From positions 1,178,001 through 1,242,000 of the forward strand of contig NZ_CP058552.1 of NCBI RefSeq assembly GCF_013401555.1: a stretch of 64,000 bases of DNA, in the 5' to 3' direction. The notes under the pieces are model-generated. The model worked only from the letters and a program-made list of their open reading frames with translations, did not search any database and was not told the DNA's origin. This DNA comes from Paenibacillus sp. E222 (GTDB lineage: Bacteria; Bacillota; Bacilli; Paenibacillales; Paenibacillaceae). Numbering within the stretch: position 1 is the first letter of the stretch; the number at the start of each line of letters is the position of its first letter. A program made the translations under genes and the position numbers. Below, one piece after another: positions 40,469 through 50,289 of the stretch.

Positions 40469-41431
40469 ATGAAGCAGTACATTATCCGGCGGCTGCTGCA
40501 AATGATTCCGACAATGCTCGGAATTACAATCATTGTCTTCGCGATCACAACATTGGTTCCAGGTGATTATATTACGGCTCAGCAAAACCCGAGTATGACA
40601 GCAGAAAAGGCAGCGCAGTTAAGAGAAATTTACGGACTAGATAAGGGCCCTGTAGAGAGGTACTTTATTTGGGTGGGTAACATGCTTACCGGTAACATGG
40701 GCGATTCGTTACAACACAAACGTCCGGTCACGGACGTTATCGGGGATTATGTGTGGAATTCATTTATCATCGCTTTTCTGAGCTTGATTCTCTCATGGAT
40801 CATAGCAATCTTTACCGGTGTATTTTCAGCTAAATTTCAATACTCGTTTTTCGATAAAATAGTCACCATGGCTGTATTTTTATGTATGTCTCTTCCATCC
40901 TTTTTTATAGGATTGGTTCTAATCAAGTTCCTTGCAATTGATCTCAGGTTGATGCCTGTCGGAGGAATGACTACAGCTGGTCAAACAGGATCTACATGGG
41001 ACATGATTATGGACATCGGTTATCATGCTATTATGCCGGTACTGGTCTTAACAATGTTAAGTACAGGAAGCCTTACTCGCTATTTCAGAACGAGTATGCT
41101 TGAGGTCATCCGTCAGGATTATATTCGTACAGCCCGTGCAAAAGGATTGAAGGAAAGAACAGTTATTTTTAAACATGCACTTCGCAATGCCATGCTTCCT
41201 GCCATCACTCTTATGGGATTTGAATTGCCAGCTCTGTTCGGTGGAGCTATTATCCTTGAGAAAATCTTTGTATGGCCAGGCGTAGGACAGGTCTATCTGG
41301 AGTCCATAACGATGCGTGATTATCCGTTTATGCTTGGATTCACTATCTTTATGGCTGCGTTGACCCTTCTAGGTACGCTTTTGTCGGATGTTCTCTATGG
41401 GGTAGCAGATCCCAGAATTAGATTGAAGTAG
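40469..41431 (+). CDS. Oligopeptide ABC transporter permease, B component
   Basis: A 320-residue membrane protein of the binding-protein-dependent permease family. It has six membrane segments and the inner-loop coupling motif YIRTARAKGLKERTVIFKHALRNA (split as YIRTARAKGL and FKHALRNAML). The N-terminus YIIRRLLQMIPTMLGITII is typical of AppB/DppB types. It forms the pore with the next gene product. Confidence 0.93.
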   Translation: MKQYIIRRLLQMIPTMLGITIIVFAITTLVPGDYITAQQNPSMTAEKAAQLREIYGLDKGPVERYFIWVGNMLTGNMGDSLQHKRPVTDVIGDYVWNSFIIAFLSLILSWIIAIFTGVFSAKFQYSFFDKIVTMAVFLCMSLPSFFIGLVLIKFLAIDLRLMPVGGMTTAGQTGSTWDMIMDIGYHAIMPVLVLTMLSTGSLTRYFRTSMLEVIRQDYIRTARAKGLKERTVIFKHALRNAMLPAITLMGFELPALFGGAIILEKIFVWPGVGQVYLESITMRDYPFMLGFTIFMAALTLLGTLLSDVLYGVADPRIRLK

Positions 41432-41443
41432 GAGGAGATATCA

Positions 41444-42367
41444 TTGTCACTTGAGGCTGCACCACTAAAATCGAAAGCACAGGTTCCTGTCCAGCAGCCC
41501 GATTCTCCTTGGCGGATTGCAGTACGACGCTTTTCCCGGAATCGGCTCGCATTAGCAGGACTTTTAATACTTGTATTGATGGTTCTCATTTGTTTCTTTG
41601 GACCGTGGATCTCTCCGTATAACATAAACGATTATAAGGTAATAGATAAAAACCAATCACCGAGCAGCGCGCACTGGTTGGGAACAGACAAGTTGGGTCG
41701 CGATGTGTTACTGCGCGTAATGTTGGCTGGCCGGATCTCGATTATGGTCGGAGTGGTCGCTACCGTTATTTCAGTTGTTTTAGGCGCCACACTCGGTGCC
41801 TTGGCGGGATTTTACAGAAAATTTATTGATTCATTTATCATGCGTATTGCTGAGATCTTTATGTCGATTCCTACGCTGCCTCTTCTAATCATTTTAGGGG
41901 CGTTGTTGTCTGATTTGAAGGTACCTCCACAGGACCGGATTTATTTTCTGATGCTGATTCTGGGTGTTCTGTCGTGGCCGGGTCTATCAAGACTGGTTCG
42001 TGGACAGATTCTAACGCTTCGGGAGCAAGAGTTTATGCAAGCTACTGAGGCACTAGGATTACGCGATCGGCGTAAAATATTTAGACACTTACTTCCCAAT
42101 ACTGTTCCAATTATTATTGTATCCGCTACGCTGGGTGTGGCTTCTGCAATTTTGGCTGAATCTGCGCTAAGTTATTTGGGACTTGGGGTAGTTCCACCAA
42201 CTCCATCCTGGGGGAATATGATTTCTGAGGCGAACGGTATTATCGAATTCCGTAAAAGACCATGGCTCTGGATTCCTCCGGGAATATGCATATTAATAAC
42301 GGTTGTAGCGATTAACTTGATTGGTGACGGACTGCGTGATGCGCTTGATCCAAAAATGAAGAAGTAG
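41444..42367 (+). CDS. Oligopeptide ABC transporter permease, C component
   Basis: A 307-residue permease with an N-terminal cytoplasmic stretch (1-25), a first membrane segment near 31-52 and an OppC-type core. The short ABC-coupling loop reads FMQATEALGLRDRRKIFRHL (near 195-215). The TTG start has a purine-rich GGAGGAG site upstream. It is 12 nt after the B component and 10 nt before the D component. Confidence 0.93.
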   Translation: MSLEAAPLKSKAQVPVQQPDSPWRIAVRRFSRNRLALAGLLILVLMVLICFFGPWISPYNINDYKVIDKNQSPSSAHWLGTDKLGRDVLLRVMLAGRISIMVGVVATVISVVLGATLGALAGFYRKFIDSFIMRIAEIFMSIPTLPLLIILGALLSDLKVPPQDRIYFLMLILGVLSWPGLSRLVRGQILTLREQEFMQATEALGLRDRRKIFRHLLPNTVPIIIVSATLGVASAILAESALSYLGLGVVPPTPSWGNMISEANGIIEFRKRPWLWIPPGICILITVVAINLIGDGLRDALDPKMKK

Positions 42368-42377
42368 GAGATGCGAT

Positions 42378-43349
42378 ATGGCAAAAAACTTAGTTGAATT
42401 CCGTAATCTCAAAACGCATTTTCATACCTCTGCTGGAGTCGTGAAAGCCGTCGATGACGTGAGTTTCAATATCCGTGAAGGAGAGACTCTCTGTGTTGTG
42501 GGTGAATCAGGTTGCGGAAAAAGTGTTACAGCGATGTCTCTGATGCGCCTCGTGGATACCCCTCCTGCGGGCGGGGAAATATTGTTTGAAGGCAAGGATC
42601 TTCTGAAGCTTAGCAAAGGTGATATGAGTCAAATTCGTGGTAATGATATATCTGTAATTTTCCAGGAACCGATGTCCTCTCTGAATCCGGTACTGACGAT
42701 TGGAGAGCAAATTACCGAACCCATATTGCTCCATACACTGTTGAGCCGTAAGGAAGCAAAGGCGCGCGCGATCGAGTTAATTACATTGGTGGGAATTCCT
42801 CGCCCTGAGAAAATATATGATTCTTATCCGCATGAACTCAGTGGTGGCATGAGGCAACGAATTATGATTGCAATTGCGCTGAGTTGCAATCCTAAACTCT
42901 TAATTGCTGATGAGCCGACAACTGCATTGGATGTTACGATTCAGGCTCAGATTCTGGACTTGATGCGTGACATCAAAGATAAAATAAATACGTCCATTAT
43001 GCTAATTACTCATGATCTAGGAGTCGTTGCAGAAATGGCCGATTATGTGGTTGTCATGTATGCAGGTAAAGTGATTGAAGAGGCTTCGGTTTACGAGCTG
43101 TTCAAGTCACCCAAGCATCCATACACACAGGGCTTGTTAAAAGCCAAGCCAGTGATCAATCAGAAGCAGGATAGACTGTATTCCATCCCGGGTCAGGTTC
43201 CTAATCCTATTGAATTGGGCCAGAATTGCCACTTCCACGACAGATGTGAGTTTTGTATGAATGTATGCCGTGAGAAGGAACCACCTCTACATACTGACGC
43301 TACTGGCCATAAAGTTGCTTGCTGGTTGTATGAAGAGGGGGCGAAATAG
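42378..43349 (+). CDS. Oligopeptide ABC transporter ATPase, D component
   Basis: A 323-residue ATPase. Walker A is [12 protein letters not shown] near residues 41-52, the signature LSGGMRQRI near 155, and Walker B LLIADEPTTALD near 175-186. The C-terminal OppD-type extension contains cysteines (CHFHDRC and CMNVC near 280-300), as in OppD/DppD proteins that bind an Fe-S cluster. It is one of two ATPases in the operon. Confidence 0.95.
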   Translation: MAKNLVEFRNLKTHFHTSAGVVKAVDDVSFNIREGETLCVVGESGCGKSVTAMSLMRLVDTPPAGGEILFEGKDLLKLSKGDMSQIRGNDISVIFQEPMSSLNPVLTIGEQITEPILLHTLLSRKEAKARAIELITLVGIPRPEKIYDSYPHELSGGMRQRIMIAIALSCNPKLLIADEPTTALDVTIQAQILDLMRDIKDKINTSIMLITHDLGVVAEMADYVVVMYAGKVIEEASVYELFKSPKHPYTQGLLKAKPVINQKQDRLYSIPGQVPNPIELGQNCHFHDRCEFCMNVCREKEPPLHTDATGHKVACWLYEEGAK

Positions 43350-43350
43350 T

Positions 43351-44316
43351 ATGGCTGAGGCATTGATCGAGATACAAAATCTCAAAAAATATTTTCCAAT
43401 CACTGGCGGAGTATTTAAACGGGTAGTTGGAAACGTAAGAGCCGTAGATGACGTCTCTTTTCAGATTAATAAAGGTGAATCTTTCGGACTTGTAGGCGAG
43501 TCCGGTTGCGGTAAAAGTACGATTGGTCGTACAATCCTTCGTTTGTTGGATAAGACGGATGGCAAGGTTGTGTTTAAGGGTGAGGACATACATGCATTGG
43601 ATAAAACGAAGCTGCGTTCCCTTCGACCAAAAATGCAGATTGTGTTCCAGGACCCATTTAGTTCGCTTAATCCAAGAATCAAGGTAGGCGAAGCCATTGG
43701 TGAGGCTCTTATTGACCATGGCCTGTGTAGCCGGAGTGAAGTGAAGGACAGAGTCATTGAGACACTAAAAATTTGCGGGCTTGCGGCCTATCATTATGAT
43801 CGTTATCCACATGAATTTTCCGGCGGACAACGACAGCGTATCGGTATTGCTCGGGCATTGATTATGAATCCTGATTTTATCGTAGCGGACGAGCCTGTAT
43901 CCGCCCTGGATGTATCTATTCAGGCTCAAATTATAAATCTATTGAGTGATCTGCAACAGGAGAAACAGCTTACCTATCTTTTCATTTCCCATGACCTTAG
44001 TGTGGTGGAGCATTTGTGTGACCGTATCGGGGTTATGTATCTTGGTTCCATGGTAGAGATGGCAAGCAAGGAAGAAATGTTTCGCAATCCGCTTCATCCA
44101 TATACCAAGGCGCTGCTGTCTGCAGTTCCTATACCGGATCCAACGTTGCGTCGTGAGCGAATTGTCCTGAAAGGGGACATTCCGAGTCCAGCCAATCCAC
44201 CGTCCGGCTGCAAATTTCATACGCGATGTCCGCTGGCGACTGATATTTGCAAACAACAAGTACCAGAATATCGTGATGTTGGATCTCAACATTTTGTAGC
44301 TTGTCACCTGGTCTAA
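43351..44316 (+). CDS. Oligopeptide ABC transporter ATPase, F component
   Basis: A 321-residue ATPase with Walker [14 protein letters not shown] (about 50-62), signature [13 protein letters not shown] (near 153) and Walker [13 protein letters not shown]. The C-terminal [17 protein letters not shown] again has OppF-type cysteines. I chose ATG 43351, with GAGGGGGCG upstream; the longer frame from 43261 runs inside the previous gene. It begins directly after the D-component stop. Confidence 0.95.
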   Translation: MAEALIEIQNLKKYFPITGGVFKRVVGNVRAVDDVSFQINKGESFGLVGESGCGKSTIGRTILRLLDKTDGKVVFKGEDIHALDKTKLRSLRPKMQIVFQDPFSSLNPRIKVGEAIGEALIDHGLCSRSEVKDRVIETLKICGLAAYHYDRYPHEFSGGQRQRIGIARALIMNPDFIVADEPVSALDVSIQAQIINLLSDLQQEKQLTYLFISHDLSVVEHLCDRIGVMYLGSMVEMASKEEMFRNPLHPYTKALLSAVPIPDPTLRRERIVLKGDIPSPANPPSGCKFHTRCPLATDICKQQVPEYRDVGSQHFVACHLV

Positions 44317-44390
44317 CGAGTAAAGAGTTAAATATGGGCATGTCCAGCTTAAGGAATTGGGGTTCTGAACGAGTTGGAAAGCCATCTTAA

Positions 44391-44440
44391 AAAAGCACAA
44401 GTGATTGGCAATATTGCCGTCAGTTGTGCTTTTTTTGTTT
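44391..44440 (+). terminator. Terminator of the oligopeptide transporter operon
   Basis: Outer stem AGCACAA/TTGTGCT with an inner GGCAAT-ATTGCC hairpin, followed by TTTTTTG. It lies about 75 nt after the F-component stop. Confidence 0.88.
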
Positions 44441-44514
44441 TTAACACAATAAAAGGGGAACTTTATATAAAAGTTATTTAGATAAAATCATAATTTTAGT
44501 TTCACATGACTTAA

Positions 44515-44529
44515 ATGTATTGTATACAT
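44515..44529. promoter_or_regulatory. Inverted repeat, possible operator for the ArsR-MFS pair
   Basis: ATGTAT-TGT-ATACAT, a perfect 6-bp inverted repeat with a 3-nt centre, about 257 nt upstream of the ArsR-family gene. The position is far for a simple autoregulatory operator, so this is only suggestive. Confidence 0.25.
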
Positions 44530-44593
44530 CCCCACGTACGGAGATAGAAAACATCATAATTTACAGAACGTTATTTTTAGGAAGGGTCGACAT

Positions 44594-44674
44594 ATGAAAA
44601 AAATTCTATCATATAACAACGGGGTCGAGCAGGTATTGAACAAAAGAAAAGATAAAAATTTAAGCAATTTTTAG
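44594..44674 (+). CDS. Possible 26-residue small ORF
   Basis: ATG preceded by AGGAAGGG at a workable distance, coding for 26 residues beginning MKKILSYNNGVEQVLNKRK, then TAG. The protein is basic and I recognise no family. It lies in the leader upstream of the ArsR-family gene, so it could be a leader peptide, or may not be translated at all. Confidence 0.22.
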   Translation: MKKILSYNNGVEQVLNKRKDKNLSNF

Positions 44675-44785
44675 GAAAAATAAGGGTATACAGAATCGGA
44701 TCAGCATGATAATCTAATTATGCAGATCGTCAATCTATAAAATCAGATCGTTAGTGTGATTACTTTTGAAGAGGAGGTAACATGA

Positions 44786-45313
44786 ATGAGCGGCGATGAA
44801 TCTTTTAACATTTCTATTGAGCAAGCGAAGCTGTTGGGGCATTCGCTTCGAGTACGAATTATTAAACAGTTGCTACATACTCCAAGGACGGCAAAACAAG
44901 TAGCGGATATGCTCGGAGAATCAGGGGGGAATGTCCATTACCATATGATGAAATTGTATGATGGTGGACTGATTAAGATGGTAGAGGAAAAAAAAGTTGG
45001 CGGAGTTACTGAAAAATATTACCTGTCCCGCTCTAAATGGTTCAATACGATAGGATCTGGAGCTGTCGATCCCGTGTTGGCTGATGAGTTTGACTCGAGT
45101 AATGTAACCAAATTGATCCTTCGTTTGGATCTTACCAACGATCAAAAGGATGAATTACATGAAGAATTTAAACAGCTGCTTGAGAGGTGGGTGGATAAAA
45201 CGTCAATGCATACGACGGATAATGATTTAACAATAAGTCAGGAGTATAGCGTAGGAATCCAGATTAAGTCAACAAAGGAGAAAAAAGAAACAGGTGACAA
45301 TACGGAGGTGTAA
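44786..45313 (+). CDS. ArsR-family winged-helix transcriptional regulator
   Basis: A 175-residue regulator. The winged helix-turn-helix covers about residues 8-85: LGHSLRVRIIKQLLHTPRTAKQVADMLGESGGNVHYHMMKLYDGGLI (seen in parts: TAKQVADMLGESGGNVHYHM is the recognition region). No CxC metal motif is present, so it is not an evident metal sensor. The C-terminal half is charged and could dimerise. GAGGAGG lies 8 nt upstream of the ATG. It is separated by 2 nt from the MFS gene it probably controls. Confidence 0.85.
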   Translation: MSGDESFNISIEQAKLLGHSLRVRIIKQLLHTPRTAKQVADMLGESGGNVHYHMMKLYDGGLIKMVEEKKVGGVTEKYYLSRSKWFNTIGSGAVDPVLADEFDSSNVTKLILRLDLTNDQKDELHEEFKQLLERWVDKTSMHTTDNDLTISQEYSVGIQIKSTKEKKETGDNTEV

Positions 45314-45315
45314 CA

Positions 45316-46569
45316 ATGAGTATGCTGCGTAACCGTAATTTTTTACTCATGTTTCTTGGGAGAGTGGTCACGAATATCGGAGATTCCCTTTATGCCGTAG
45401 CAGCGATGTGGTTGGTCTCTGAATTGGGAGGATCTACTTTTTATACAGGATTAGCTGGGTTTCTTACGATAATTCCTAGGTTTATTCAATTTTTTTCAGG
45501 TCCTATAATAGATCGGGTTAATATCCGTTCTCTTCTAATCTATACACAGTTAATACAGGCGGTATTGCTTTTATTAATTCCCATTGCTCACTACATGGGT
45601 TTCCTAACTGTGGGTCTTGTTCTTATCGTCTCTCCCATTATCTCCACGTTCAACATGTTTGTCTATCCGGCCCAGATGTCCTCCCTACCACAATTTGTTG
45701 AGGATCGAAATCTCTCCAAGGCTAATTCCATGTTCACCTTTGCCAATCAAGGCATTGAAACGGGCTGCAACGCTCTCGCAGGAATACTGTTGGTATCCAT
45801 TGGGGCAATTTCCATCTATCTTCTTGATTCGGTTATGTTCATGATGAGTACGCTCCTCTTTGCTATGATTAAAGTCTCCAGGGTCAAGCACCTTGAGTCA
45901 AGGGGAGAGGAACCTAACAATCTAATACAGATTGTCAAGAAATATGGTTCTGAACTCACAGAAGGTATTCAAATCTTATTTAACAAAACAGTTTCACGCC
46001 TTCTTTTTGGAATAATCCTGATTAATTTGGTGGGCGGTGCAACATTTGTCGTTTTGCCGCAATTCAGTAAGGGATATGGAGGTGCAGAGATATATGGCTT
46101 ATTGCTAATGGCCCAAGCGTTGGGAAGTTTATTAGGAGCTTTGTCGGCACCTTATCTTAGGTTAGAATCAATAGGAATGGGAAAAATTTATGCCGTAGCT
46201 TTCATGCTTAGTGGCTTGCTGTGGACGCTCTCTGTTTTTTGTCCCTATCCGTGGTTGATGATATTCGTATACGGATTAGCTTGGTTTCCTGGTGGTGTAA
46301 CCAACATTTTGATTAATACTTATCTGCAAAAGGGTATACCTACGAATCTGCTAGGAAGAGTTTTTTCAGCTGCTTATAGCCTGAGTGGAATTGCTATGCC
46401 TATTGGTTCCTTAATAGGAGGAATTGTGGGTCAGATGGTGGATGGAAGGGAGGTTATTGGATGGAGTGGTTTTGTAGTTATAATGGTCGGAATCTATTGG
46501 ATGTTGGACTATAAAACACGTTCGCTTCCGAATGCTCAGAATGTAACTGACAGAGCATTTATATCTTAA
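45316..46569 (+). CDS. MFS transporter, probable drug efflux pump
   Basis: A 417-residue, 12-segment major facilitator protein. It begins RNRNFLLMFLGRVVTNIGDSLYAVA and has GLAGFLTIIPRFIQFFSGPIIDR (described in two parts: membrane segment 2, then the cytoplasmic GPxxDR motif, a variant of motif A) followed by the second half with LMAQALGSLLGAL. Resembles macrolide-type efflux MFS proteins. Tight coupling to an ArsR regulator suggests substrate-induced expression. Its substrate is unknown. Confidence 0.87.
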   Translation: MSMLRNRNFLLMFLGRVVTNIGDSLYAVAAMWLVSELGGSTFYTGLAGFLTIIPRFIQFFSGPIIDRVNIRSLLIYTQLIQAVLLLLIPIAHYMGFLTVGLVLIVSPIISTFNMFVYPAQMSSLPQFVEDRNLSKANSMFTFANQGIETGCNALAGILLVSIGAISIYLLDSVMFMMSTLLFAMIKVSRVKHLESRGEEPNNLIQIVKKYGSELTEGIQILFNKTVSRLLFGIILINLVGGATFVVLPQFSKGYGGAEIYGLLLMAQALGSLLGALSAPYLRLESIGMGKIYAVAFMLSGLLWTLSVFCPYPWLMIFVYGLAWFPGGVTNILINTYLQKGIPTNLLGRVFSAAYSLSGIAMPIGSLIGGIVGQMVDGREVIGWSGFVVIMVGIYWMLDYKTRSLPNAQNVTDRAFIS

Positions 46570-46693
46570 TTACTGATACACAGGCAAACTAATGTTAGGG
46601 TAACTCACTTGTTGTCTAAATTGAGCTTTTGATTGGAAAATAGGAGATAGAATACTGCGATATTTAAAGTTATACCCTTAGAATAATTCCTTA

Positions 46694-46747
46694 AAAACAT
46701 GGATTCCGTACACTCTGGCATGGGGGTAGGGGGTCCATGTTTTTTTT
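46694..46747 (+). terminator. Terminator after the MFS gene
   Basis: Stem AAAACATGGA (46694-46703) / TCCATGTTTT (46734-46743) with a 30-nt loop, continuing into a run of T. A 14-base A homopolymer (46754-46767) follows. Confidence 0.85.
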
Positions 46748-46842
46748 GGTAACAAAAAAAAAAAAAAATTTAACTTTTTTTCAAAAAAGTGCAGACAAAA
46801 TGCCTCTTCACTTCGTCTATATCTGTAAGAGGTGATTTTCCG

Positions 46843-47733
46843 ATGAAAAGATGGTGGATACGGGCAGGAATGCTTCTGGCTCTACTCGTTATTATATATT
46901 TGGGTGTAAAACCGGACATGCTGGTGGGCAAACCGGGGATTAAAGCTGAATCGGCTGTACTAATGGATATGAACTCCGAGCAGATTCTAATCAACTTTAA
47001 CGGTTCTGAACAGATTGCACCTGCAGGAATCAGTAAACTGATGACAGAACTACTTGTAATGGAAGCTGTGATTAACGGAGAGTTGCGTTGGGACGACCCT
47101 GTAAATATCAGCCTATATGCAAGTTCAGTAGGTGGCAGCCACCTGGGTTTGAAACAAGGGGAGCAGTTCACTGTGCAGGAGCTATTCCAGATTGTAGCCG
47201 TCTATTCCGCGAATGACGCTGCTATTGCTCTGGCTGAACATATCAGTGGGACAGAGCAGACTTTTGCAAAAAAGATGAATCAGAAGGCTACAGAGATCGG
47301 ACTGTCCGACAAGACAGTGTTTACCAATGCAACAGGTATAAGCGAAAAACTACTTGGTCCGAATCGTCCGAAGGAAATACAAGGCCAGACTGTAATGACC
47401 GCTGTAGATGCATGCAAGCTTGCACGTTATCTGCTGAGTAACTATCCCGAAATATTGAGAGTTTCCAGCCAAATGCAAGTTTCGATGCACCAAAAGGGAA
47501 TGTACATGAGCAACACCAACTGGATGCTGTCCTCTATTGGCGGACCCTATGCTTACGATGGGAACGATGGATTGAAGACCGGATATGATGTGGATTCCGG
47601 CTATCACTTCGTTGGAACGGCGGAGCGAAATGGCAAGCGACTGATCTCCGTTGTACTGGGATCGGACAGTCGTGAGGGACGTTTTATCGAGACACGAAAG
47701 CTATTCAATTATGGATTTACCGGTTCAAAGTAA
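46843..47733 (+). CDS. S11-family (D-alanyl-D-alanine carboxypeptidase-like) protein lacking the nucleophile
   Basis: A 296-residue exported protein with an N-terminal membrane segment (about 6-20) and a penicillin-binding S11 fold. The SxN motif is intact (YSANDAA, Ser122/Asn124), and so is KTG (DGLKTGYD near residue 247). The SxxK motif, normally ASMTK with the acyl-accepting Ser, reads AGISK here: Gly62 (codon GGA, 47026-47028) occupies the nucleophile position while Lys65 is kept. It may therefore not hydrolyse peptides. I chose ATG 46843, with AGAGGTG 8 nt upstream, over the longer frame from 46789. Confidence 0.85.
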   Translation: MKRWWIRAGMLLALLVIIYLGVKPDMLVGKPGIKAESAVLMDMNSEQILINFNGSEQIAPAGISKLMTELLVMEAVINGELRWDDPVNISLYASSVGGSHLGLKQGEQFTVQELFQIVAVYSANDAAIALAEHISGTEQTFAKKMNQKATEIGLSDKTVFTNATGISEKLLGPNRPKEIQGQTVMTAVDACKLARYLLSNYPEILRVSSQMQVSMHQKGMYMSNTNWMLSSIGGPYAYDGNDGLKTGYDVDSGYHFVGTAERNGKRLISVVLGSDSREGRFIETRKLFNYGFTGSK

Positions 47734-47845
47734 GGGGTAATGGAACTTAGGGGCTCTACCGCTGTTAACCAATGGTGTATCATGGTAAAATGATTTACGT
47801 ATAATTCCAAATTATGATGTATTTCACTTTAAAGGGGGAAATAAC

Positions 47846-50275
47846 TTGAACGCAGTGAGTAAAAAAGTATATACTCTCACGCTTACCATGGCGATGTCAA
47901 TCGCTCTGATTCAACCAGCGGTCCAGGCAGCAGAAGCGGTGAAGCCTACGGCGACAGTCGCTGAATCCATTGCTTCGAAGGCAACACAGACACTACAGCA
48001 ACTGGGATACATAGATGGCATAACAGATGGAATGAAAGACTCACAAACGCCAATTACCCGTGCTCAGGCGGCAATCATCCTGCAGCGTGTACTTAAACTG
48101 GATGCTCCAGCGTCTCTTACTGGTTTCGCAGATGTGTTGGCTAAGGATGGAGCTGCTCCTGCCATTTACGCGCTGAAGCAAAGTGGTCTTATTCAAGGAC
48201 AAGCCAAAGGATATGCACCAGATGCACCTCTCACAAAAGCACAGATGGCATCGTTGTTTACTCGGGCGTTTGAACTGAAGGATAATGGCATTCAGGTTGT
48301 CTACAGTGATATGGCGCAGATTCCGAAGGTTCATACGGAGGATGCCATTCGTTTGAAGCAGCATTTTATTATCGAAGGCAGCGCTTTTAACGCCAAAAAT
48401 TCGGTGACCCACGGTGAGTTTGCTGACGCACTGTATCTTGCTCTTGGACTTGATGTGCAGTCAGAAGGTCTCACACCTCTGGAAGACTTCTTCAAACAGC
48501 CGGCTCAAGCAGGATTCCAGATGTCTCCGGATGGTAAACATCTGGCTTACATGGAGCCTTGGAACAACCGAATGAATATCGTGGTGAAAGAGAATGGTCA
48601 GGACAAGGCAGTACGTATCACGAGTGAGACAGAGCGCAGTATAGCGGAATTTGTATGGGCGACAAAGGATAAGCTGTTGTACGTAAAGGATGAAGCAGGG
48701 GACGAGAACTATCATATTTATGTAACGGATATCGATGGGAAGAACAGCAAAGATCTGACACCATTTCCGAATACAAGAGCGATCCTGGTAGACTCGCTGG
48801 AGAACATTCCGGATGAAATTCTAGTGGGCATGAACAAACGTGATCCGCGGATCTTTGATGTGTACCGGATAAACATCAAGACAGGTGAGGCTGTGCTTGC
48901 TGCAGAGAATCCGGGCAATATTACGGGCTGGTTAACAGACCATGACGGTAAAATCCGTGTGGCCATATCGAGTGATGGTAATGTCTCTTCGTTGATGTAT
49001 CGTGAATCGGAAAATAAACCATTTGAAAATTTGATGACCACCAAGCTTGGAGAAACATTTGCGCCGGTGATGTTCACGTATGATAACAAAAACATCTATG
49101 CTGTATCCAATCTGGAGCGGGATAAAACAGCGATTGTCGAATACAGCCCAAGCAGCAAAAAAGTAACAAAAACCATCTATGAAAACAAAGATGTGGACGT
49201 ATCCAGTTTCGTTCCTTCTAAAGAAAAAGGCACAATCCTTGCAGCTGTCTATGAGACGGACAAGGTTAACTATGAATACTTCGATAATGATTTCAAAAAA
49301 TTGATGCAGGATATCCAGGCGAAAGTTCCGGCTAAAGAAATAAGCATTTCAAACATAAGTGAAGAAGGTCAGGTTCTGTTCGTTGCCTATAGCGATAAAA
49401 CCATGGGTACGTATTACTTCTACGATTCCAAGACGGGTAAGCTGGATAAATTAGCTGACGCGGCACCTTGGATTGATGAGAGTAAAATGTCGGATGTAAA
49501 ACCCATTACGTACAAGTCACGTGACGGTTTAACCCTTCATGGTTATCTGACCCTCCCACAAGGAGCTGAGGCTTCCCAATTGCCATTGGTAGTTGTTCCG
49601 CATGGTGGACCTTGGGCCCGGGATTCGTGGGGCTTCAATCCGGAAATTCAATTTCTCGCAAGCCGCGGCTATGCCGTACTACAGGTGAATTTCCGTGGTT
49701 CTACTGGATACGGTAAGGAATTCCTGGATGCCGGAAACAAAGAGTGGGGTAAAGCGATGCAGGACGATCTCACAGACGGCGTAAATTGGCTGGTTAAAGA
49801 GGGAACAGTTGATGCGAAGCGCGTAGCCATCTACGGTGGATCTTATGGTGGATATGCTGCCCTGGCAGGACTGGCATTCACACCAGAAGTGTATGCTGCT
49901 GGAATTAGCTATGTTGGACCATCCAATCTGTTCACGCTGCTGGATTCACTGCCACCTTACTGGGAATCGGAGCGCAACATGTTCTATGAACGTATGGGTG
50001 ATCCGGAGAAAGACAAGGAGCTGCTGACAGCTGTCTCACCACTGTTCCATATCGATCAGATGAAAGCCCCATTGTTCGTGGTTCAGGGTGCTAATGATCC
50101 GCGTGTCAAACAGGCTGAGTCTGATCAGATCGTGGAGGCTCTGCGCAAGCGTGGAGTAGATGTGCCTTATATGCTAAAAGCCAATGAGGGACATGGCTTC
50201 GGCAATGTTGAAAATCAATTGGATTTGTATCGTGCTATTGAGAAATTTCTGAACCGTCACCTGATGCAGCAATAG
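47846..50275 (+). CDS. S9-family peptidase with N-terminal S-layer homology domains
   Basis: An 809-residue exported peptidase. A signal peptide (about 1-29, ending VQAAEA) is followed by three SLH-type repeats (about 45-95, 100-150, 160-205) that bind the secondary cell-wall polymer. A beta-propeller region comes next (205-560), then an alpha/beta hydrolase domain. The catalytic triad is Ser666 in YGGSYGGYA, Asp751 in NDPRV and His783 in EGHGFG. The S9C (acylaminoacyl-peptidase) subfamily removes N-terminal di- or acyl peptides from small peptides. The start is TTG with AAAGGGGG upstream. SLH plus S9 makes it a surface-bound enzyme. Confidence 0.92.
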   Translation: MNAVSKKVYTLTLTMAMSIALIQPAVQAAEAVKPTATVAESIASKATQTLQQLGYIDGITDGMKDSQTPITRAQAAIILQRVLKLDAPASLTGFADVLAKDGAAPAIYALKQSGLIQGQAKGYAPDAPLTKAQMASLFTRAFELKDNGIQVVYSDMAQIPKVHTEDAIRLKQHFIIEGSAFNAKNSVTHGEFADALYLALGLDVQSEGLTPLEDFFKQPAQAGFQMSPDGKHLAYMEPWNNRMNIVVKENGQDKAVRITSETERSIAEFVWATKDKLLYVKDEAGDENYHIYVTDIDGKNSKDLTPFPNTRAILVDSLENIPDEILVGMNKRDPRIFDVYRINIKTGEAVLAAENPGNITGWLTDHDGKIRVAISSDGNVSSLMYRESENKPFENLMTTKLGETFAPVMFTYDNKNIYAVSNLERDKTAIVEYSPSSKKVTKTIYENKDVDVSSFVPSKEKGTILAAVYETDKVNYEYFDNDFKKLMQDIQAKVPAKEISISNISEEGQVLFVAYSDKTMGTYYFYDSKTGKLDKLADAAPWIDESKMSDVKPITYKSRDGLTLHGYLTLPQGAEASQLPLVVVPHGGPWARDSWGFNPEIQFLASRGYAVLQVNFRGSTGYGKEFLDAGNKEWGKAMQDDLTDGVNWLVKEGTVDAKRVAIYGGSYGGYAALAGLAFTPEVYAAGISYVGPSNLFTLLDSLPPYWESERNMFYERMGDPEKDKELLTAVSPLFHIDQMKAPLFVVQGANDPRVKQAESDQIVEALRKRGVDVPYMLKANEGHGFGNVENQLDLYRAIEKFLNRHLMQQ

Positions 50276-50289
50276 TAGGTTAGTTCAAC

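Noticed and set aside
46754..46767. Run of 14 A residues
   Set aside because: It is a simple homopolymer after a terminator. It might be length-variable but there is no sign of phase variation affecting a gene.
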